A stretch of DNA of 64,000 bases from Misgurnus anguillicaudatus (Eukaryota; Chordata; Actinopteri; Cypriniformes; Cobitidae): positions 12,765,001 through 12,829,000 of the forward strand of contig NC_073359.2 of NCBI RefSeq assembly GCF_027580225.2, read 5' to 3'. This document shows positions 21,750 through 33,415 of this stretch, one piece after another. Each line of letters opens with the position of its first letter. Position 1 is the first letter of the stretch. The notes below the pieces were generated by a model that was given only the letters and a program-made list of their open reading frames with translations, had not been told where the DNA came from and searched no databases. The position numbers were made by a program, and so were the translations under genes.

Positions 21750-22670
21750 TAGCCTGACGTTGTCATTCTCAATTCTAGTCAGAATTTGAGTCTGATACCG
21801 CTCCATTGAGCTAAAATTATGAGGCGTGTCTCAACCGAAAAATGCCTCTGCACTCAATTGGATAGACATACGACCAATCAGAGCAACGGAGTGTGTGACT
21901 TATGTTGAAATGGCGTCTTTAGCAGCCTGACCGAACTGCTAGTAATTTCGCTACAATGATACTAACATCATTGTAATTATACTGAGTCTGAGTTAGCGAA
22001 GGTACATCAACACCTATGTTTACAACATTTCATTTATATCACAACATTAAGTATTTACTAAGTCATACAGTAAGACTATCTCTTACCATTTGTACGTTAG
22101 GTGAACTTCATCCACGGCGATAGCTACCCATTACGTTGGATTGAAAAATATCGGATCCTAGCATGTCCCTCCACTTATTCAGCAGTCACGATTCCAGGCT
22201 TCCGAAAAGAAGCTGGCAACGACCGCTAATTATATCCATCTCGTCCTGCACGCCGAGTTGCATCGCTATGATACCCATTTCAGTTGCTTCTTTAACTTTG
22301 TCCTCCATAGGAAGGACGGCGAAAACATAAACAAATGCCTTGATCGCGTTTCTCTGTTCCTCTTTTTAAATCAATGCTCTATCAATATCTTTTAGAACAG
22401 ACTCAATGTCAGAATCCACACATCTGAATTCACCAGCGGCAGCCATTTCATTGTAAACAGATTGAACAAGCGCGCTCTTTTGTGACGTGGTTGATTACGT
22501 TACTGTTGATCGTCTGTCCATCGTCGTGTGGGGCCCGCCCTCACGGTTTGATTCGTCGGCCGGTTTTCGTATTCGCATAGTAGCTCCTCAACGGTGAATC
22601 CCCAGACAGATCTTCTTCCCGTTTTTCCAATTGTGGTGGGCGGGGCTAAGATCGGCTGGCACCCAGGCTA
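21750..22670 (-). mobile_element. Mobile element carrying a RecQ-like helicase exon
   Basis: A 921-bp insertion flanked by the 9-bp direct repeat GTAGTCTAT (21741-21749 and 22671-22679). The uninterrupted site survives in the sister repeat at 26862-26870, which proves insertion. Termini are short inverted repeats, TAGCCTG and CAGGCTA. On the minus strand it holds a GC-richer upstream part (22470-22670) and then a decayed helicase exon. The 9-bp duplication would fit MULE- or Merlin-like transposons, but the repeats are too short to decide; superfamily unassigned. Confidence 0.75.
22087..22446 (-). pseudogene. RecQ-like superfamily 2 helicase, first exon, decayed
   Basis: Starting from the ATG at 22446-22444 the frame reads MAAAGEFRCVDSDIESVLKD, then a stop after DRALI, then EEQRNAIKAFVY and VFAVLP. 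In this helicase type VLP is followed by the TGxGKS nucleotide-binding loop; here it jumps to MEDKVKEATEMGI, so Walker A is deleted. Next come MQLGVQDEMDIISGRCQLLF and LLNKWRDMLGSDIF. After a frame change AVDEVHLTYK gives the Walker B DEVH box. The exon ends at a good splice donor (TG|GTAAGA, 22087/22086). Two in-frame stops, one frameshift and the deletion make it non-functional. Identification rests on remembered family motifs; motif order matches RecQ. Confidence 0.75.
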
Positions 22671-22897
22671 GTAGTCTATTTTAGTTGCCTCAAAATAGCA
22701 ATGTGCCAACAATTCACCTGAACACACCTCGTTTTCAGCCCAGCACGCCCATGGACGCACAAATGGGCGCAAATGCATTTGCTATTTAAACAACGTGAAG
22801 CTGGATGTGAAAATGAATACTCCGCCATGCCGAAATTAGCTAAAAACACTTGCGTTGCGCTTTGCGCTGTATAGGGCCAGGTGTATGATAGGGCCCA

Positions 22898-24599
22898 TAT
22901 GTTTTTTCTGAACCATAAACCACGCGAACACATTGTATTATACCAAATACTAGTGATGGGGATGAGTCCGCCTATGTCGAGTCAAGAAAAAGTCTTTGAA
23001 GGGTCGAGACAGAGTCCGTTGGTTTTCAAATACAGTCGTGTCCGAGCCAAGACCGAGTCTTTAAGAAAGCATGTCTGATTCGAGACCAAAACCATAAAAA
23101 CATGTCAGTTTTCATATTCATAATTTAATATCACCCTAGTTAATAATCAACAATTAGGCCTACAGGATAAACTAGATTGGGAATTGTTTAGAGGAGCAGT
23201 CTTAATGTCTTATTATTAAACGGGCAGTTCTGGTTCTTCATTCTGATTGGTTGAAACGCGTTCTAAGCAGTGATAAAATACACCGTATCACAAGTTTTAC
23301 TGCTCCACTGTTGCTGCGTACTGATTTATGAAAATAAACACTGCAGTCTTTAATCATATTTTTAATTTGTCTACAATTGCGCAATTAATGGCGATATCCA
23401 GATAAATGTCAATAAATATTGTTGAGTCATCTCGTCGATAAAGAGAAAACGTTGTCTGAGGGGTTTATAACTCAAGTTCATACGTCCGCTATTATCCACT
23501 GGGTGGCGATCTTACCCAATTTAAACACTGACGCATTCACTCAACACTGAAAACAGCATGTTTTCATCAGGGTCTGAATCTGATCTCTTACACAAGTTCT
23601 TCACAAAAATTTTATTATCTCCGCTTTTAGATAAAAAATTTGAGAGGTGATAAGAGAACAAATGAAGGTAGGATGAGGATGAAACGCTTTTTTGTTTGTT
23701 TTTGTTTGAAAGCGGATGGTCTGTTCTTTCATTTGATATTTTAGGTTTATTTAAAGAAGATAATTTTTCTGCAAGGCATTAAACTAAAACTGGGTGGCAC
23801 CTTAAAAAAAACGCTGACGGGGAAAGGGTTCAGCATGCTTCCAAGCATATTTGATCATCACTTCAACAGTTGCACAATATAAATGTATAAATTAGATGAA
23901 TGGTGATTTATAAAATAAACACCACAGTCTTAAATCATATTTTCATTGTGTCTTTGCTGCATCTCGTTGGTTGGGAACTGCGCTCTGTTTCAGTCACACT
24001 TGATTCTGAGGAACTACTTTGTTTGGCGGAAGAGTAATATTTGTACTTATATAATTACAACTTATTTGTGTTTTATTTTATAAAATCCCCGCTAACGTTA
24101 TGCATATGAAGTAACCAATAAACGCAATAAACCCCTCGAAGCGTTGGGTTACCAGTGCATTTTATAACAGCTAAGGGGCATTGTTAGGCACGACGCTTTA
24201 ATATGGACTATGCTTTTACTATCATTAAAAAAATCCCTACCACATGCATCATTTTCTGCCTATTTTTTTTTAGAGATAAATAAACAGCTCTGATGGCAGT
24301 GTCTTTGCATTGCACCATGGGATGTCATTTTCAAATAATGCCCGTCAACATTGCATTTTATTATTATTTTTATGGGTTTTTTATATGAACATTTAAAAAA
24401 TGCATTGGTCTCGAGGACTCGGTCTGAAATTACAAGTCCTTCTCCTCCCACTGTGGTCCGAGACCGAGTCAAGACCGAGTCTTTGAAGGAACAAGTCCGA
24501 GAAGATAGTTAAAGAAAGCAGAAATCGGTCTTGAGTACTATATTACTACCAAATACACAAAATAACATTGTTTTTAGCAACGAAATAGGTGCTCTTTAA
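22898..24599. mobile_element. Family B fragment, interrupted by a hAT element
   Basis: Contains AACCATAAACCACGCGAACA through CCAAATAC, then after the insertion CCAAATACACAAAATAACAT to the end GGTGCTCTTTAA. Same order as in 2645-3599 and, inverted, 42134-42364. Left portion lost where the GGGCCC element abuts. Confidence 0.75.
22951..24548. mobile_element. Non-autonomous hAT-like element with perfect 8-bp TSD
   Basis: 1,598 bp flanked by identical 8-bp duplications CCAAATAC (22943-22950 and 24549-24556). The intact target is present once at 42177-42184 on the opposite strand in another family B copy. Ends TAGTGATGGGGATGAGTCC and, inverted, TAGTAATATAGTACTCAAG are imperfect inverted repeats. 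Subterminal CCGAGTC/GAGTC motifs recur at both sides. The middle (about 23220-24190) contains internally duplicated sequence (AAATAAACACTGCAGTCTTT and AAATAAACACCACAGTCTTA) and may be further nested. No transposase. Confidence 0.85.
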
Positions 24600-25266
24600 A
24601 ATAAGAATAGCCATAGGCTGCATGTATTGGTTAGTCTGAATGACGACCTCAAGTAGTCTGCTTGCAAGTCCGAACTACGAAGGATGCTAGTCCGAACTTG
24701 GCGATCTTCATATTGAGAAATGGCCTTTAATGAGGTTAATAAGTCAGCATGCACGAAATACCATTAGACCCCCCTTTAAGTCCACGTGCTTAACTCAGAG
24801 GGTTGACAAAAAGGTGTATAATTAAGCAATAAGGTACTGTAGGCTGTGACTATATTATATTATAAATGTGTCTGAAGGACATTGCTGGGAACTGTGCCAA
24901 GTGAAAGTGCTAGCAGCATATTGTGCCTGACAGTTAACAGTCAATTTTATTGTCTAGCAGCGTTCTGTTTCTATCAGCTATAATGATGATGGTTGCTGTG
25001 CGGTGATACGTATAGTAGTTCAGTAAAAAGGTCATAGCTGACCAATCAGAACCCAAGACCGTGACATATCATTGTTATTACACCTTCTCCATCGCATGAT
25101 CCATTTAGCTGTCGAAAACAAACATGTCCTAATCCATCCCATGTGTTTTAACAGGACCCCACATATATAGAAATGACTCGGTAAGTGGAAAGAAGAGGCA
25201 TTTCTCATGAATGGTTCAGTTTCCTACATTAAACTGTCCTCTGGCATGTGTGACACGTCAGCTTCA

Positions 25267-25343
<77 letters not shown>

Positions 25344-25700
25344 AAGTCTTTCTTCGTCTCAGGAGAAGTGATTTCTGTCACAGCATTGAGCAAGCAGGGG
25401 GAGCAGAATGCCCCATTAGTCAAAAAGAGCACAGCATCACACTTAGAGCGGTCAATATTACTAAGCTTAGGAGAAAAATATGTGGGAGAAGTTTTGCCAC
25501 TGCCATCATATTTTAGGCTAGACATCACATGACAGCAATCTGACAGTTTCTATACTTATGTACAGTGATGTAAACTGTCTGATCTCAGGTCAGTTGGAAT
25601 GCACAAAGCTGCAGTGCAAACAGATTGCTTCATTTATAAAATGCTGCATAAAAATCTGTCAATCATTTCTCAAACTGCATAATTTCAGATGTAAAATCTG
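24600..25700. other. Gene-free sequence with microsatellite
   Basis: No gene, RNA or transposon ends recognised apart from the (CT)n repeat listed separately. Confidence 0.4.
25270..25339. repeat. (CT)n microsatellite
   Basis: About 35 uninterrupted CT units. The Leu-Ser and Arg-Glu repeat frames across it are spurious. Confidence 0.97.
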
Positions 25701-27330
25701 TAGGGTGCATCCCAATTCGAAGGCTGCATCCTCTGAATGCCCCATATGAAGGCCAGTGACTTCACCGCACCATAACGAAGGTTGTCCCAATTCAGAGGCT
25801 CCATCAAAAGCATTCAGATGTGGCCTCCAAATGCGTCCTTTGTTTCCTGTGAAATTAAGGATCCATCAGATGGATCAATGCCCGTGATGTCTGGGTATTT
25901 TGAAATAAACATTTATAACTGTAGCTATATAAAAGTGTTTATTTTTCAAATATAGGGCCCTATTTTAATGATTTAATGATAAATATTTTAACGGCGGGAA
26001 AAATAGTTCATGCGCCAAGCGCACGGCCTAAATGGGTTGTTCCTATTCTCGTAATGAGAAATTGGTGTGTTTTGGCAGTAACGTGCAATAAACCAATAAG
26101 AGTCTCAACTCCCATCCCTTTTAAAAGCAAGTTGCACCATGCCTAATCCCTATTTAGGAAGCGGAATTTGTTAACTGAAAAACTAAGCGGAGGAAGAAGA
26201 CCACCAGAATGATATAAAAAAATTGCGTTGTATTTTTTGGTATTATACCCTTAAAATGCCGTTTTTTTTCAGTCATGGAAGTAAAATTGAAAAATAGCAG
26301 GCTTTGAATTGCTGTAATGTATGGATAGCCTACATGATCAGTGTTATCTCAAAAAATAATTACAAATATGCAAGAAAAGGTTTGTACTCTAAAAATACTT
26401 TATTTGTAACAAACAGGAGATAAAGAATTTACAAACGTGTGGAGAGCCTTCAGCACTCGGACAGCACAGTGAGTGCTTTGAAAAGCATTGCTTATAAACG
26501 GTTCTCATCATATCCACAGGTACAAAGTCATTATATACAATAAATCCGTGGGGTAGCATTTTAAAAAAACATTTAAAATTATATGCAATATTTGCATTTG
26601 TTTAAAGCAAAACATTTAATTACTTACCAGGCTACAGGTGAAGCAGTTCTTTACGTCTTCTAACATCTCATAATCGATCCTCATTTATGTCCAAGAGACT
26701 CAATAATAATCTTTTACATTTTAATCCTTTAATTTTTCATATTTTAAAACGTTTATGTGCTGCCCTTTTTAGGCGCATTTTACTAACACGCTCTTTAAAT
26801 AACAAAAACAATATTGTGCCATAGACTTTAGACTATAGACCAGGTTTTTGTTGGTCAATGGTGTAGTCTATTTTAGTTGCCCCAAAATAGCAACGCACCA
26901 ACATTGCATCTGAACATACCTCGTTTTCAGACCAGAACGGCCATGGGTGTAAAATTGGGTGCAAATGCATTTGCTATTTAAACAATATGGCACTAAACGT
27001 GAAAATCATAATTGCGCCGGGTTGAAAAAAGACACTTGCGTTGCGCATTGCGCTGCATTGCGCCGGGTGTATGATAGAGCCCTAAAAGTCCTTGTCAATG
27101 TTTTACTATAAATTATGTTTTAGTGATATTAATTAATATTATAACTGTCCAAAATGTCTGTGACAGGTGTGGGGGGTGAAACAGCAGTGACGCAACTCCC
27201 CCAGGAGGCTAGACTGTCTCATTTCAGTTTGCTTTGGGGACTTTGGAGGCTGTACCCTTCGAAGACTGAGTCCCCACCTTTGAAGTCGCATCCTTCGCAG
27301 GATCCAGCCTTTAAATTGGGATGCACACTA
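25701..27330. mobile_element. MITE with TAGGGTGCATCCCAATT ends, interrupted
   Basis: Left end TAGGGTGCATCCCAATT and right end AATTGGGATGCACACTA are inverted repeats. Subterminal GAAGGCTGCATCCT and AGGATCCAGCC pair as well. The interior is split by the GGGCCC-end repeat at 25953-27084. No clean target duplication. Confidence 0.65.
25953..27084. mobile_element. GGGCCC-end DNA repeat, copy 2
   Basis: Left end TAGGGCCCTATTTTAATG and right end GTATGATAGAGCCCTA are inverted. The right half aligns with copy 1 (21445-22897), without the helicase-bearing insertion. Near the right end the TTGCG(C/T)TGCG motif repeats. Lies inside the 25701-27330 element. Superfamily not assigned. Confidence 0.7.
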
Positions 27331-27345
27331 TAATTCACAATGACC

Positions 27346-27765
27346 TTAAAGGGGACATATCATGAAATCTGACTTTTTCCATGTTTAAATGCTATAATTG
27401 GGTCCCCAGTGCTTCTATCAACCTAGAAAATGATCAACCCAGTAACTTAGTATCGGTAAACCATTCTCTGCAAGCATGTGAAAAAATAGGTCATTGAAAT
27501 TGGGCTCCCCTTGTGATGTCAGAAGGGAATAATACCGCCCCTTAATCTGCACTATCCAACCACGGCAGTGCCATTTAGCGCAGAGATCAGCTCATTTGCA
27601 TTTAAAGAGACACACTCAAAACGGCACATTTTAGCATACACCTACAAAGTGGCAATTTAAAATGTTATAATAAATGATCTATATGGTATTTTAAGCAAGA
27701 ACTTCACATATGTACTCTGGGGACACCAAAAATTAATTTTAAGTCTTGTGAAATGTCCTCTTTAA
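27346..27765. mobile_element. TTAA-type MITE
   Basis: Left end TTAAAGGGGACATATCATGA and right end TCTTGTGAAATGTCCTCTTTAA form a good inverted repeat with TTAA at both edges; 420 bp, non-coding. A sequence of this type is very abundant in cyprinid genomes. Confidence 0.75.
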
Positions 27766-29489
27766 ATTGTTAACAATGCCTAATTTATGCCATTGCCATA
27801 TAAAAGTGCACCTGCCAATCATCAAATCCTTTATGAATTACAAGAATGGCTTATATTTCCAAAAACCGACAGCTTTTCCACGTCAAAGACGTCTTTATAA
27901 ATATGAAGGCTGTTGTGGATTTTTGCGTACACACACTCAAAGATCAAATCTGTGTGTATGCACGCTTTATAAATGAGTCAGATATCAAAGCCAGATGTTA
28001 AAATATTACATGTTTGCTACATGGCATGGTTGATAGGCCATTGAAAGGTGATTGCTAAGGTGTTCTGGGTGGTCACCAGATGGTTGCTTATGTGCCGGGG
28101 GTTTCTTTGATCCATATATGGCTCGATTTTTATCACCATTGATGTTTAAACAATCTGTGAATATTCACACTGTTCTGATTGGCTGATTTGTGATTAATTC
28201 TTCTGCCACACCCCCTTTTTATGTTTAGTGTGAACAGGCAGATTGTATGCACTGAAATTATGTCACGTCTAAGGATAAAGTGTTAAAGAACCCAAAAACC
28301 AATACAGTAGTATGAAGACAGTTTGTAATGTCAGGAACGTTTCTGTTGAAAAAACTGAAACTCTTGCAAAAGATTAATTGAATAGATGACCCCGTTCATT
28401 GCTCGGTATACTTGGAGTTCATTCTGAGATATCTGTCTTTTGATTACATTTTTTTTTTGCGATATAATCAAATATATCCAAATATAATCAGCCCATGCCA
28501 CTTGGTTGTTGCAATTCTTTGAAAATGGGGCAGGTTGTTCTGGGTGGCGTGAACATTTTAAAGCTGTTTCGGTGGCACACTACTTAAAGATTCAGTATCA
28601 GCCGCTGATTGACTCACTCTGCCTGTGTGTAAACGTAGAAAAGAGCAGACAGATCGTAACAGGTGTCTTTACTATGATTTTCATTCTGAATAATTAATCT
28701 GGTGCTTTCACCTAAAAAGAAACCCCAGTTCTTTAATAATAGAGCAGGTTTTTCTGCGTGGTGAGGGGGGCTTAATTATTTAAGAGCAATATAGAGCTTG
28801 GCAAGAGGTTAATAGGACCTTTACTAGCATCGAACCGCAGGCTACGTGTGGAGAGGAGCTGCTGCCTGGATTGATGACGGGGACTTGGCACGGTGGTGTG
28901 AGAGACTGAAGGTGGGGTAATGGAAGCAGGAGGCCAGAACGATGGGGCACCTGGGGGCCTTTTGAGAAAAGAGGAATAAAAAGCAGGCCAGGAAAATGAG
29001 AAGATGTCTTTTCAAGCACTACTGAGATTCTCTATTAGATATGAATGATATATTAGGACCACACATATTACAGGATTTTGAATGTATTGTCAGGTTCTGT
29101 AAGGACCAACTGAATGCACAATATTAAGAGGGTTTATTGAAGCACTTCAAAACACAAAAGGCTGGTGGTCCCAAACTCTGGCCAAAACAGCATAATAGTT
29201 TAAGAGGTACGGTCACTCCAGTGAGAGAATGTAAGAGGTGTCGAGCAGGCAAGAGTCAAAAACAAAGCAAACGGATTTGGGGGGAAAACTAGAATTATTG
29301 TCAATGGCAAGACAGATCGAGGAATACATCAGAGCCTATACTGTAGGAGAGACACAATTATACACAAGAGACCAGATAACAAGTGGGCACCAGGAAGAAC
29401 AGACCAGGAAACTTGATTTCTGATACAGACCCATCAGCAGGACCAGGGTAGGGTTGGAGCACATGGGGGTAACAAACATGGTCAGTTTT
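27766..29489. other. Gene-free sequence
   Basis: No gene recognised. 28040-28110 and 28510-28560 contain TGTTCTGGGTGG phrases typical of a common fish repeat. 29095-29430 resembles a dispersed repeat with AAGAGTCAAAAACAAAGC but has no visible ends. 28750-29020 is GC-richer, without a supported frame. Confidence 0.35.
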
Positions 29490-30650
29490 CTCATTTTAAT
29501 GGACTTTAATGGACCCCAATACTTAACAGTTTTAATGCAGTTTAAAGTTGCAGTTTCAAAGGACTCTAAACGATAACAAACGAGGCATAAGGGTCTTATC
29601 TAGCGAAACGATTGTCATTTTTGGCAAGAAAAAAAAATGCACTTTAAACCACAGCTTTTTGTCTTCCTCCGTTCGTGTGACGAGCCAGCGTGACCTCACG
29701 TAATTGTGTAATGACGTCGAAAGGTCACGTGTTACATGAAACGCACATTTGTGGACCATTTTAAAGGTGACATAGAATGATTGAACGGGGTATTTATCCT
29801 TGTTCTGTGATGTGACATGTAGACAAACATTTTTTTGTTTGGGTCTATAATGCCTTAGAAGCTTCCTAAAAACCTCTCTCATAGCTCTATTAGGGTGGGG
29901 GATTTTAAACAAGTGGTTTTGCACCTATTTGGCTCCCCCTACTGGCTTAACTTGCAATCTCATTACTGATTGGCTGACTTTACTGCCACTCAAAAAATTT
30001 AGCCAATTATTTTAAAGTGGAGGGGCAGTTAGATGCCTGTGATGTTATAAGCATCAGTTTTTCAGATTGGGACGTTTTCTGGCTGACATTTCTAAAAGAG
30101 GAATTTCTATAAGACTGAGATGTTTACATGTCTAGCACTTTAATTTGTTCCTGAATGTGGGTAGACTACCATTATTCAACAAAGACTAGGTAAAATGGTT
30201 TTTCATTATCTGTCCCCTTTAAACAATAAACTGACACAAAGACATTAATTTGTATCATTCGACATACAACAATGTCGGAACGGTCCTCTTTCTCCACACT
30301 TGTAAACACTGGGGCGTAGTTTCGATACGTCATCCGTGACCTCTTGACGTGATGATGTATTACGTGAGGTCGCGCTAGCGGGTCACAGGACCGGAGGAAG
30401 ACGATAAGTTGTGGTTTAAAAGTGCATATTTTTATTTTTCTTGCCAAAAACGACAATCTTTTCGCTAGATAAACCCTTATGCCTCCTTTGAGATCATTTA
30501 GAGTCCTTTGAAACTGCAATTTTAAACTGCATTAACACTGTTAAGTATTGGGGTCCATTAAAGTCCATTAAAATTAGTAAAATCCTGGAATTTTTTCCTC
30601 AAAAAACATAATTTCTTCTCGTCTAACAAAGAAAGACATCAACAGTTTGG
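29490..30650. mobile_element. Fold-back element, interrupted
   Basis: Left arm 29490-29760 (ATTTTAATGGACTTTAATGG onward) and right arm 30225-30580 (to CCATTAAAGTCCATTAAAAT) are inverted copies, including the paired AACTTAAAGTGCAGTTT-like and GTGACCTCACGTAAT / ATTACGTGAGGTC blocks. A 462-bp TTAA element occupies the centre. The open frames of 115-122 codons on the minus strand lie in the arms and are not genes. Confidence 0.75.
29761..30222. mobile_element. TTAA-type element nested in the fold-back loop
   Basis: Left end TTAAAGGTGACATAGAATGA and right end TCATTATCTGTCCCCTTTAA are inverted repeats with TTAA at each edge. 462 bp, no protein. It contains TGTGATGTGACATGTAGAC and is a common cyprinid repeat type. 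Confidence 0.7.
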
Positions 30651-31625
30651 ATTCCATATAATGCTTTGTGGGAAAGTTGCTTTAACGTTTACTCTCAAAC
30701 CCCTAATGCAACTACTGCTCAAAGTTTCATTTACAGTAGGCTATGTGCTAATAACTCTAGATAATAACTCTCCTAAAAAAAAAAGTTTCCTTCTTACCAT
30801 GGTTTTTATAGTTTCGGTGTGACCAGTTTACCACAATTTAAAATTTCCAGAAAAAGTTAATTTAATTTGCATACATTTATCTACAGATATGTATCTTTCA
30901 TTTGATACCTTGGTTTACGGTGATTGCAATAATACCAAACTTGCCGTAATGGGGCAAACTTCTCTCCTCCATTTAAAATTTTATTAAAACCTACTTTTTA
31001 TGCTCCTCCTAAACCACATGCCTGATTTGCACAAAGTTTTGCATGTCATCCCGAGACACTCACAGCAAGAAATTCATGAAAGCTTTGAATAAACCAAAAG
31101 CTCTCAAATGACGCATCAACAAATTAGGTGGCAGGATGCCATTACAGATCTACTATAAGGTTGAACCTTGAGTACACTTTGACAGATTGACATGAATCTT
31201 GGGATGTGTCATTTTTTGCTACCCCCTGATGAATATAAAGTCATTTTGTGTACATTTTGTATTCTACTGTATTTAACCCATTTTATTATGCTTTTCTAGT
31301 TATTGCTGTTTGCAGTTATATTTGATTTTAGCTTTTAGTGCATTTGTTTAGCCTACGCTTTACACAGAAATACAAATACCAAACACTTGAATTGGTAACG
31401 CCTAAAAATTTACAAGGATGTCTTGAAAGAAATGCAATATAATATACATAACTTTATTATCAGTGGTGTATAAATAATTTACATAACCTTATTACCGAAA
31501 AATCTACATACAGCGTGGGACCCCTTACATGGAAGTTGCAGTTATGTTTCTACAGTAGCCCTAAATGGACAAACTGCTCTACAGAGTGCATTTCAACTCT
31601 ATGTTGTCTCAGATGACGTGTTTGG
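30651..31625. other. Gene-free AT-rich sequence
   Basis: No coding sequence, RNA gene or terminal repeats seen. Confidence 0.4.
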
Positions 31626-31966
31626 CCCCGTCCCAAATGGCACACTCCAGACTTGTGGAATTTCTTTAATTACATCATTTAGTGCAGACCTTAGGAACCC
31701 TTGACACCAAGAAATAAGAAGAGAAGTTGCCCTTCAGTGTGAACTCCTCCCATCCGTCGTCTGATTGCTCTTTTGCAAGGACTTCTGGGTTGGTAAAGTG
31801 CGTGAAGCCTGCATCGCGGGTGTAAAGGGGGCGCTAATTAGTACACTTTAGAGCGTAAACATTATAGATGGGACACCATACGGACTCGAAGACTAAGCGA
31901 GCTTGCGCAATTTAAGGCCACGAGACAGAAAGTCCACATGAATGGTGTCATTTGGGACAGGACATT
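31626..31966. mobile_element. MITE with GTCCCAAATGG ends
   Basis: CCGTCCCAAATGGCACA at the left and TGGTGTCATTTGGGACAGG at the right are inverted, about 340 bp apart. The non-coding interior is GC-richer than its flanks. Confidence 0.6.
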
Positions 31967-31994
31967 AGTCCTGTGGCAGCTACCATATGCATTT

Positions 31995-32553
31995 AGACTG
32001 ATCTCATGGAAAGTCTTGCTATAGTCACGCAAAATTGTATTAATTGATTCGTGTCCATGGCATGAAATTCAGCCTATTTCATGGCTTGAGCAAGAATGTC
32101 TTTTTCGTGTCACTCGAACGAATTTCTATAAATAGTTTTTCTCGTGTCCGTTGCACAACTTTTTTTTTGTTTCATTTTATAAATATTAATAAAATGAATT
32201 TCATTTTATGAATATTTATTTTATGAATATGAATACATTTTATGTATTGTTTTGTCACTTGGGGTTTAAAAGCAGAAGAAAAACATGTAGAAACCAATAC
32301 ATAAAAGTACATCCTAACCCAAACCCCAAATCCAACCCGAGTAACAATGATTTAAAAATGGAGAGGGGGGGGGGGCATGAGAAAACAATACATAAAATGA
32401 CATGGAAAAAGAAAGTCATGCCACGCACACGAAAAAACTATTTATAGAAATTTGTGCAGGTCACATGAAAAAGACAATCGTGCCCAAGGCACAAATAACT
32501 TAATCAAATTTTGCGTGACTACAACACGACTTTCAGTGAGATCATGTTGGTTT
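31995..32553. mobile_element. Fold-back element, GATCTCA type
   Basis: Left CTGATCTCATGGAAAGTC with AGTCACGCAAAATTG pairs with right TTTTGCGTGACTA and GACTTTCAGTGAGATCATG. Inner arms pair again (TTTCTATAAATAGTTTTT and AAAACTATTTATAGAAAT). Related palindromes occur at 38185-38370, 48930-49075 and 59377-59593. Confidence 0.72.
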
Positions 32554-33269
32554 AGAAATTGAGGGGTGAGCTGTTGGTTGCAATTTGCAATCCCACCACT
32601 ATATGCCGCTAAAATTTACACACACTTAAACACATGTAAAGGGAGAAATTTTAAGTTTATAAAAAAATTGTTTAGGTGTTACCAATTGAAGGTAGTTTTT
32701 TTTAAGTAGAGCAGCTTCCACTTTTTACAGTGCAGATCTATATATCAGCTGTTAGCTAAAGCTTATATACAGTATATGAATTTTGATCATTGGTTTATCT
32801 GACATTTATCTGCATATACTTTCTCCATTGGGTTTGCACCTGATTTACTTACCAAATTATGCAAATTAGGCAATACCACAAACACAGAAATCAGGACTGA
32901 ACACAATCTGCACAATCTATTCCCCATCTTGCAAGCCTCATGCTTGTAAAGAATGCAGCAGACTACTACAATTTGGCATGTTTTAGCCTACTACAACTGT
33001 ACTGTACAACATCACTCAACAACTGTGAGCCACAAACAGACGAACATTATATTAGACAAAATGTCTAGATATATTTTCCATTATAATGCTTTACAAAGTT
33101 TAAAAGGTTAATCGCACCAACCAAATTCTTTGAAGCAAAAACGTAATTTTGTATCCATGTGACTGTATGCGCTATAGTGTTAATTTTAGGATTGGGATTA
33201 TAATTTGACGGTCACTGAATTCAGTGTAGCAGAGGTTGTCATTCTGCATGTTTCAATCCCAAATGCTAG
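32554..33269. other. Gene-free AT-rich sequence
   Basis: No gene or repeat ends recognised in about 700 bp. Confidence 0.4.
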
Positions 33270-33415
33270 CCCTGCTGAAAAAAACAGCTTCACCAGCATG
33301 GACCAGCATGGGTATTATAGTGGTCTGATGCTGGTTTAGCTGGTGGTCAGCAGCATACCAGCACCAAAACACAACATATGCTGGTCTTGCTGGTATGTTG
33401 TTTTTTTCAGCAGGG
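33270..33415. mobile_element. Small fold-back MITE
   Basis: CCCTGCTGAAAAAAACAGC at the left and GTTTTTTTCAGCAGGG at the right form the stem. The 146-bp body is built from ACCAGCATG and its complement GCTGGT, a typical short fish MITE. Confidence 0.8.

Larger units (their letters stand above)
21445..22897. mobile_element. GGGCCC-end DNA repeat, copy 1 (interrupted)
   Basis: Matches the second copy at 25953-27084 over TTTGCATTTGTTTAAAGC through GTGTATGATAGGGCCC. The left end is missing. The copy is split by a 921-bp insertion (21750-22670) at a site that is intact in copy 2. Its right end abuts a family B fragment. No protein-coding content of its own. Confidence 0.75.

Noticed and set aside
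25211..25528. Leu-Ser and Arg-Glu repeat proteins
   Set aside because: Translation of a (CT)n microsatellite plus unrelated flanks.
29095..29480. LTR-retrotransposon remnant
   Set aside because: Repeat-like wording, but I could find no paired LTRs, primer-binding site or pol motif.
29556..30519. Minus-strand frames of 115-122 codons
   Set aside because: They lie in the arms of an interrupted fold-back element and include the ends of a nested TTAA element.
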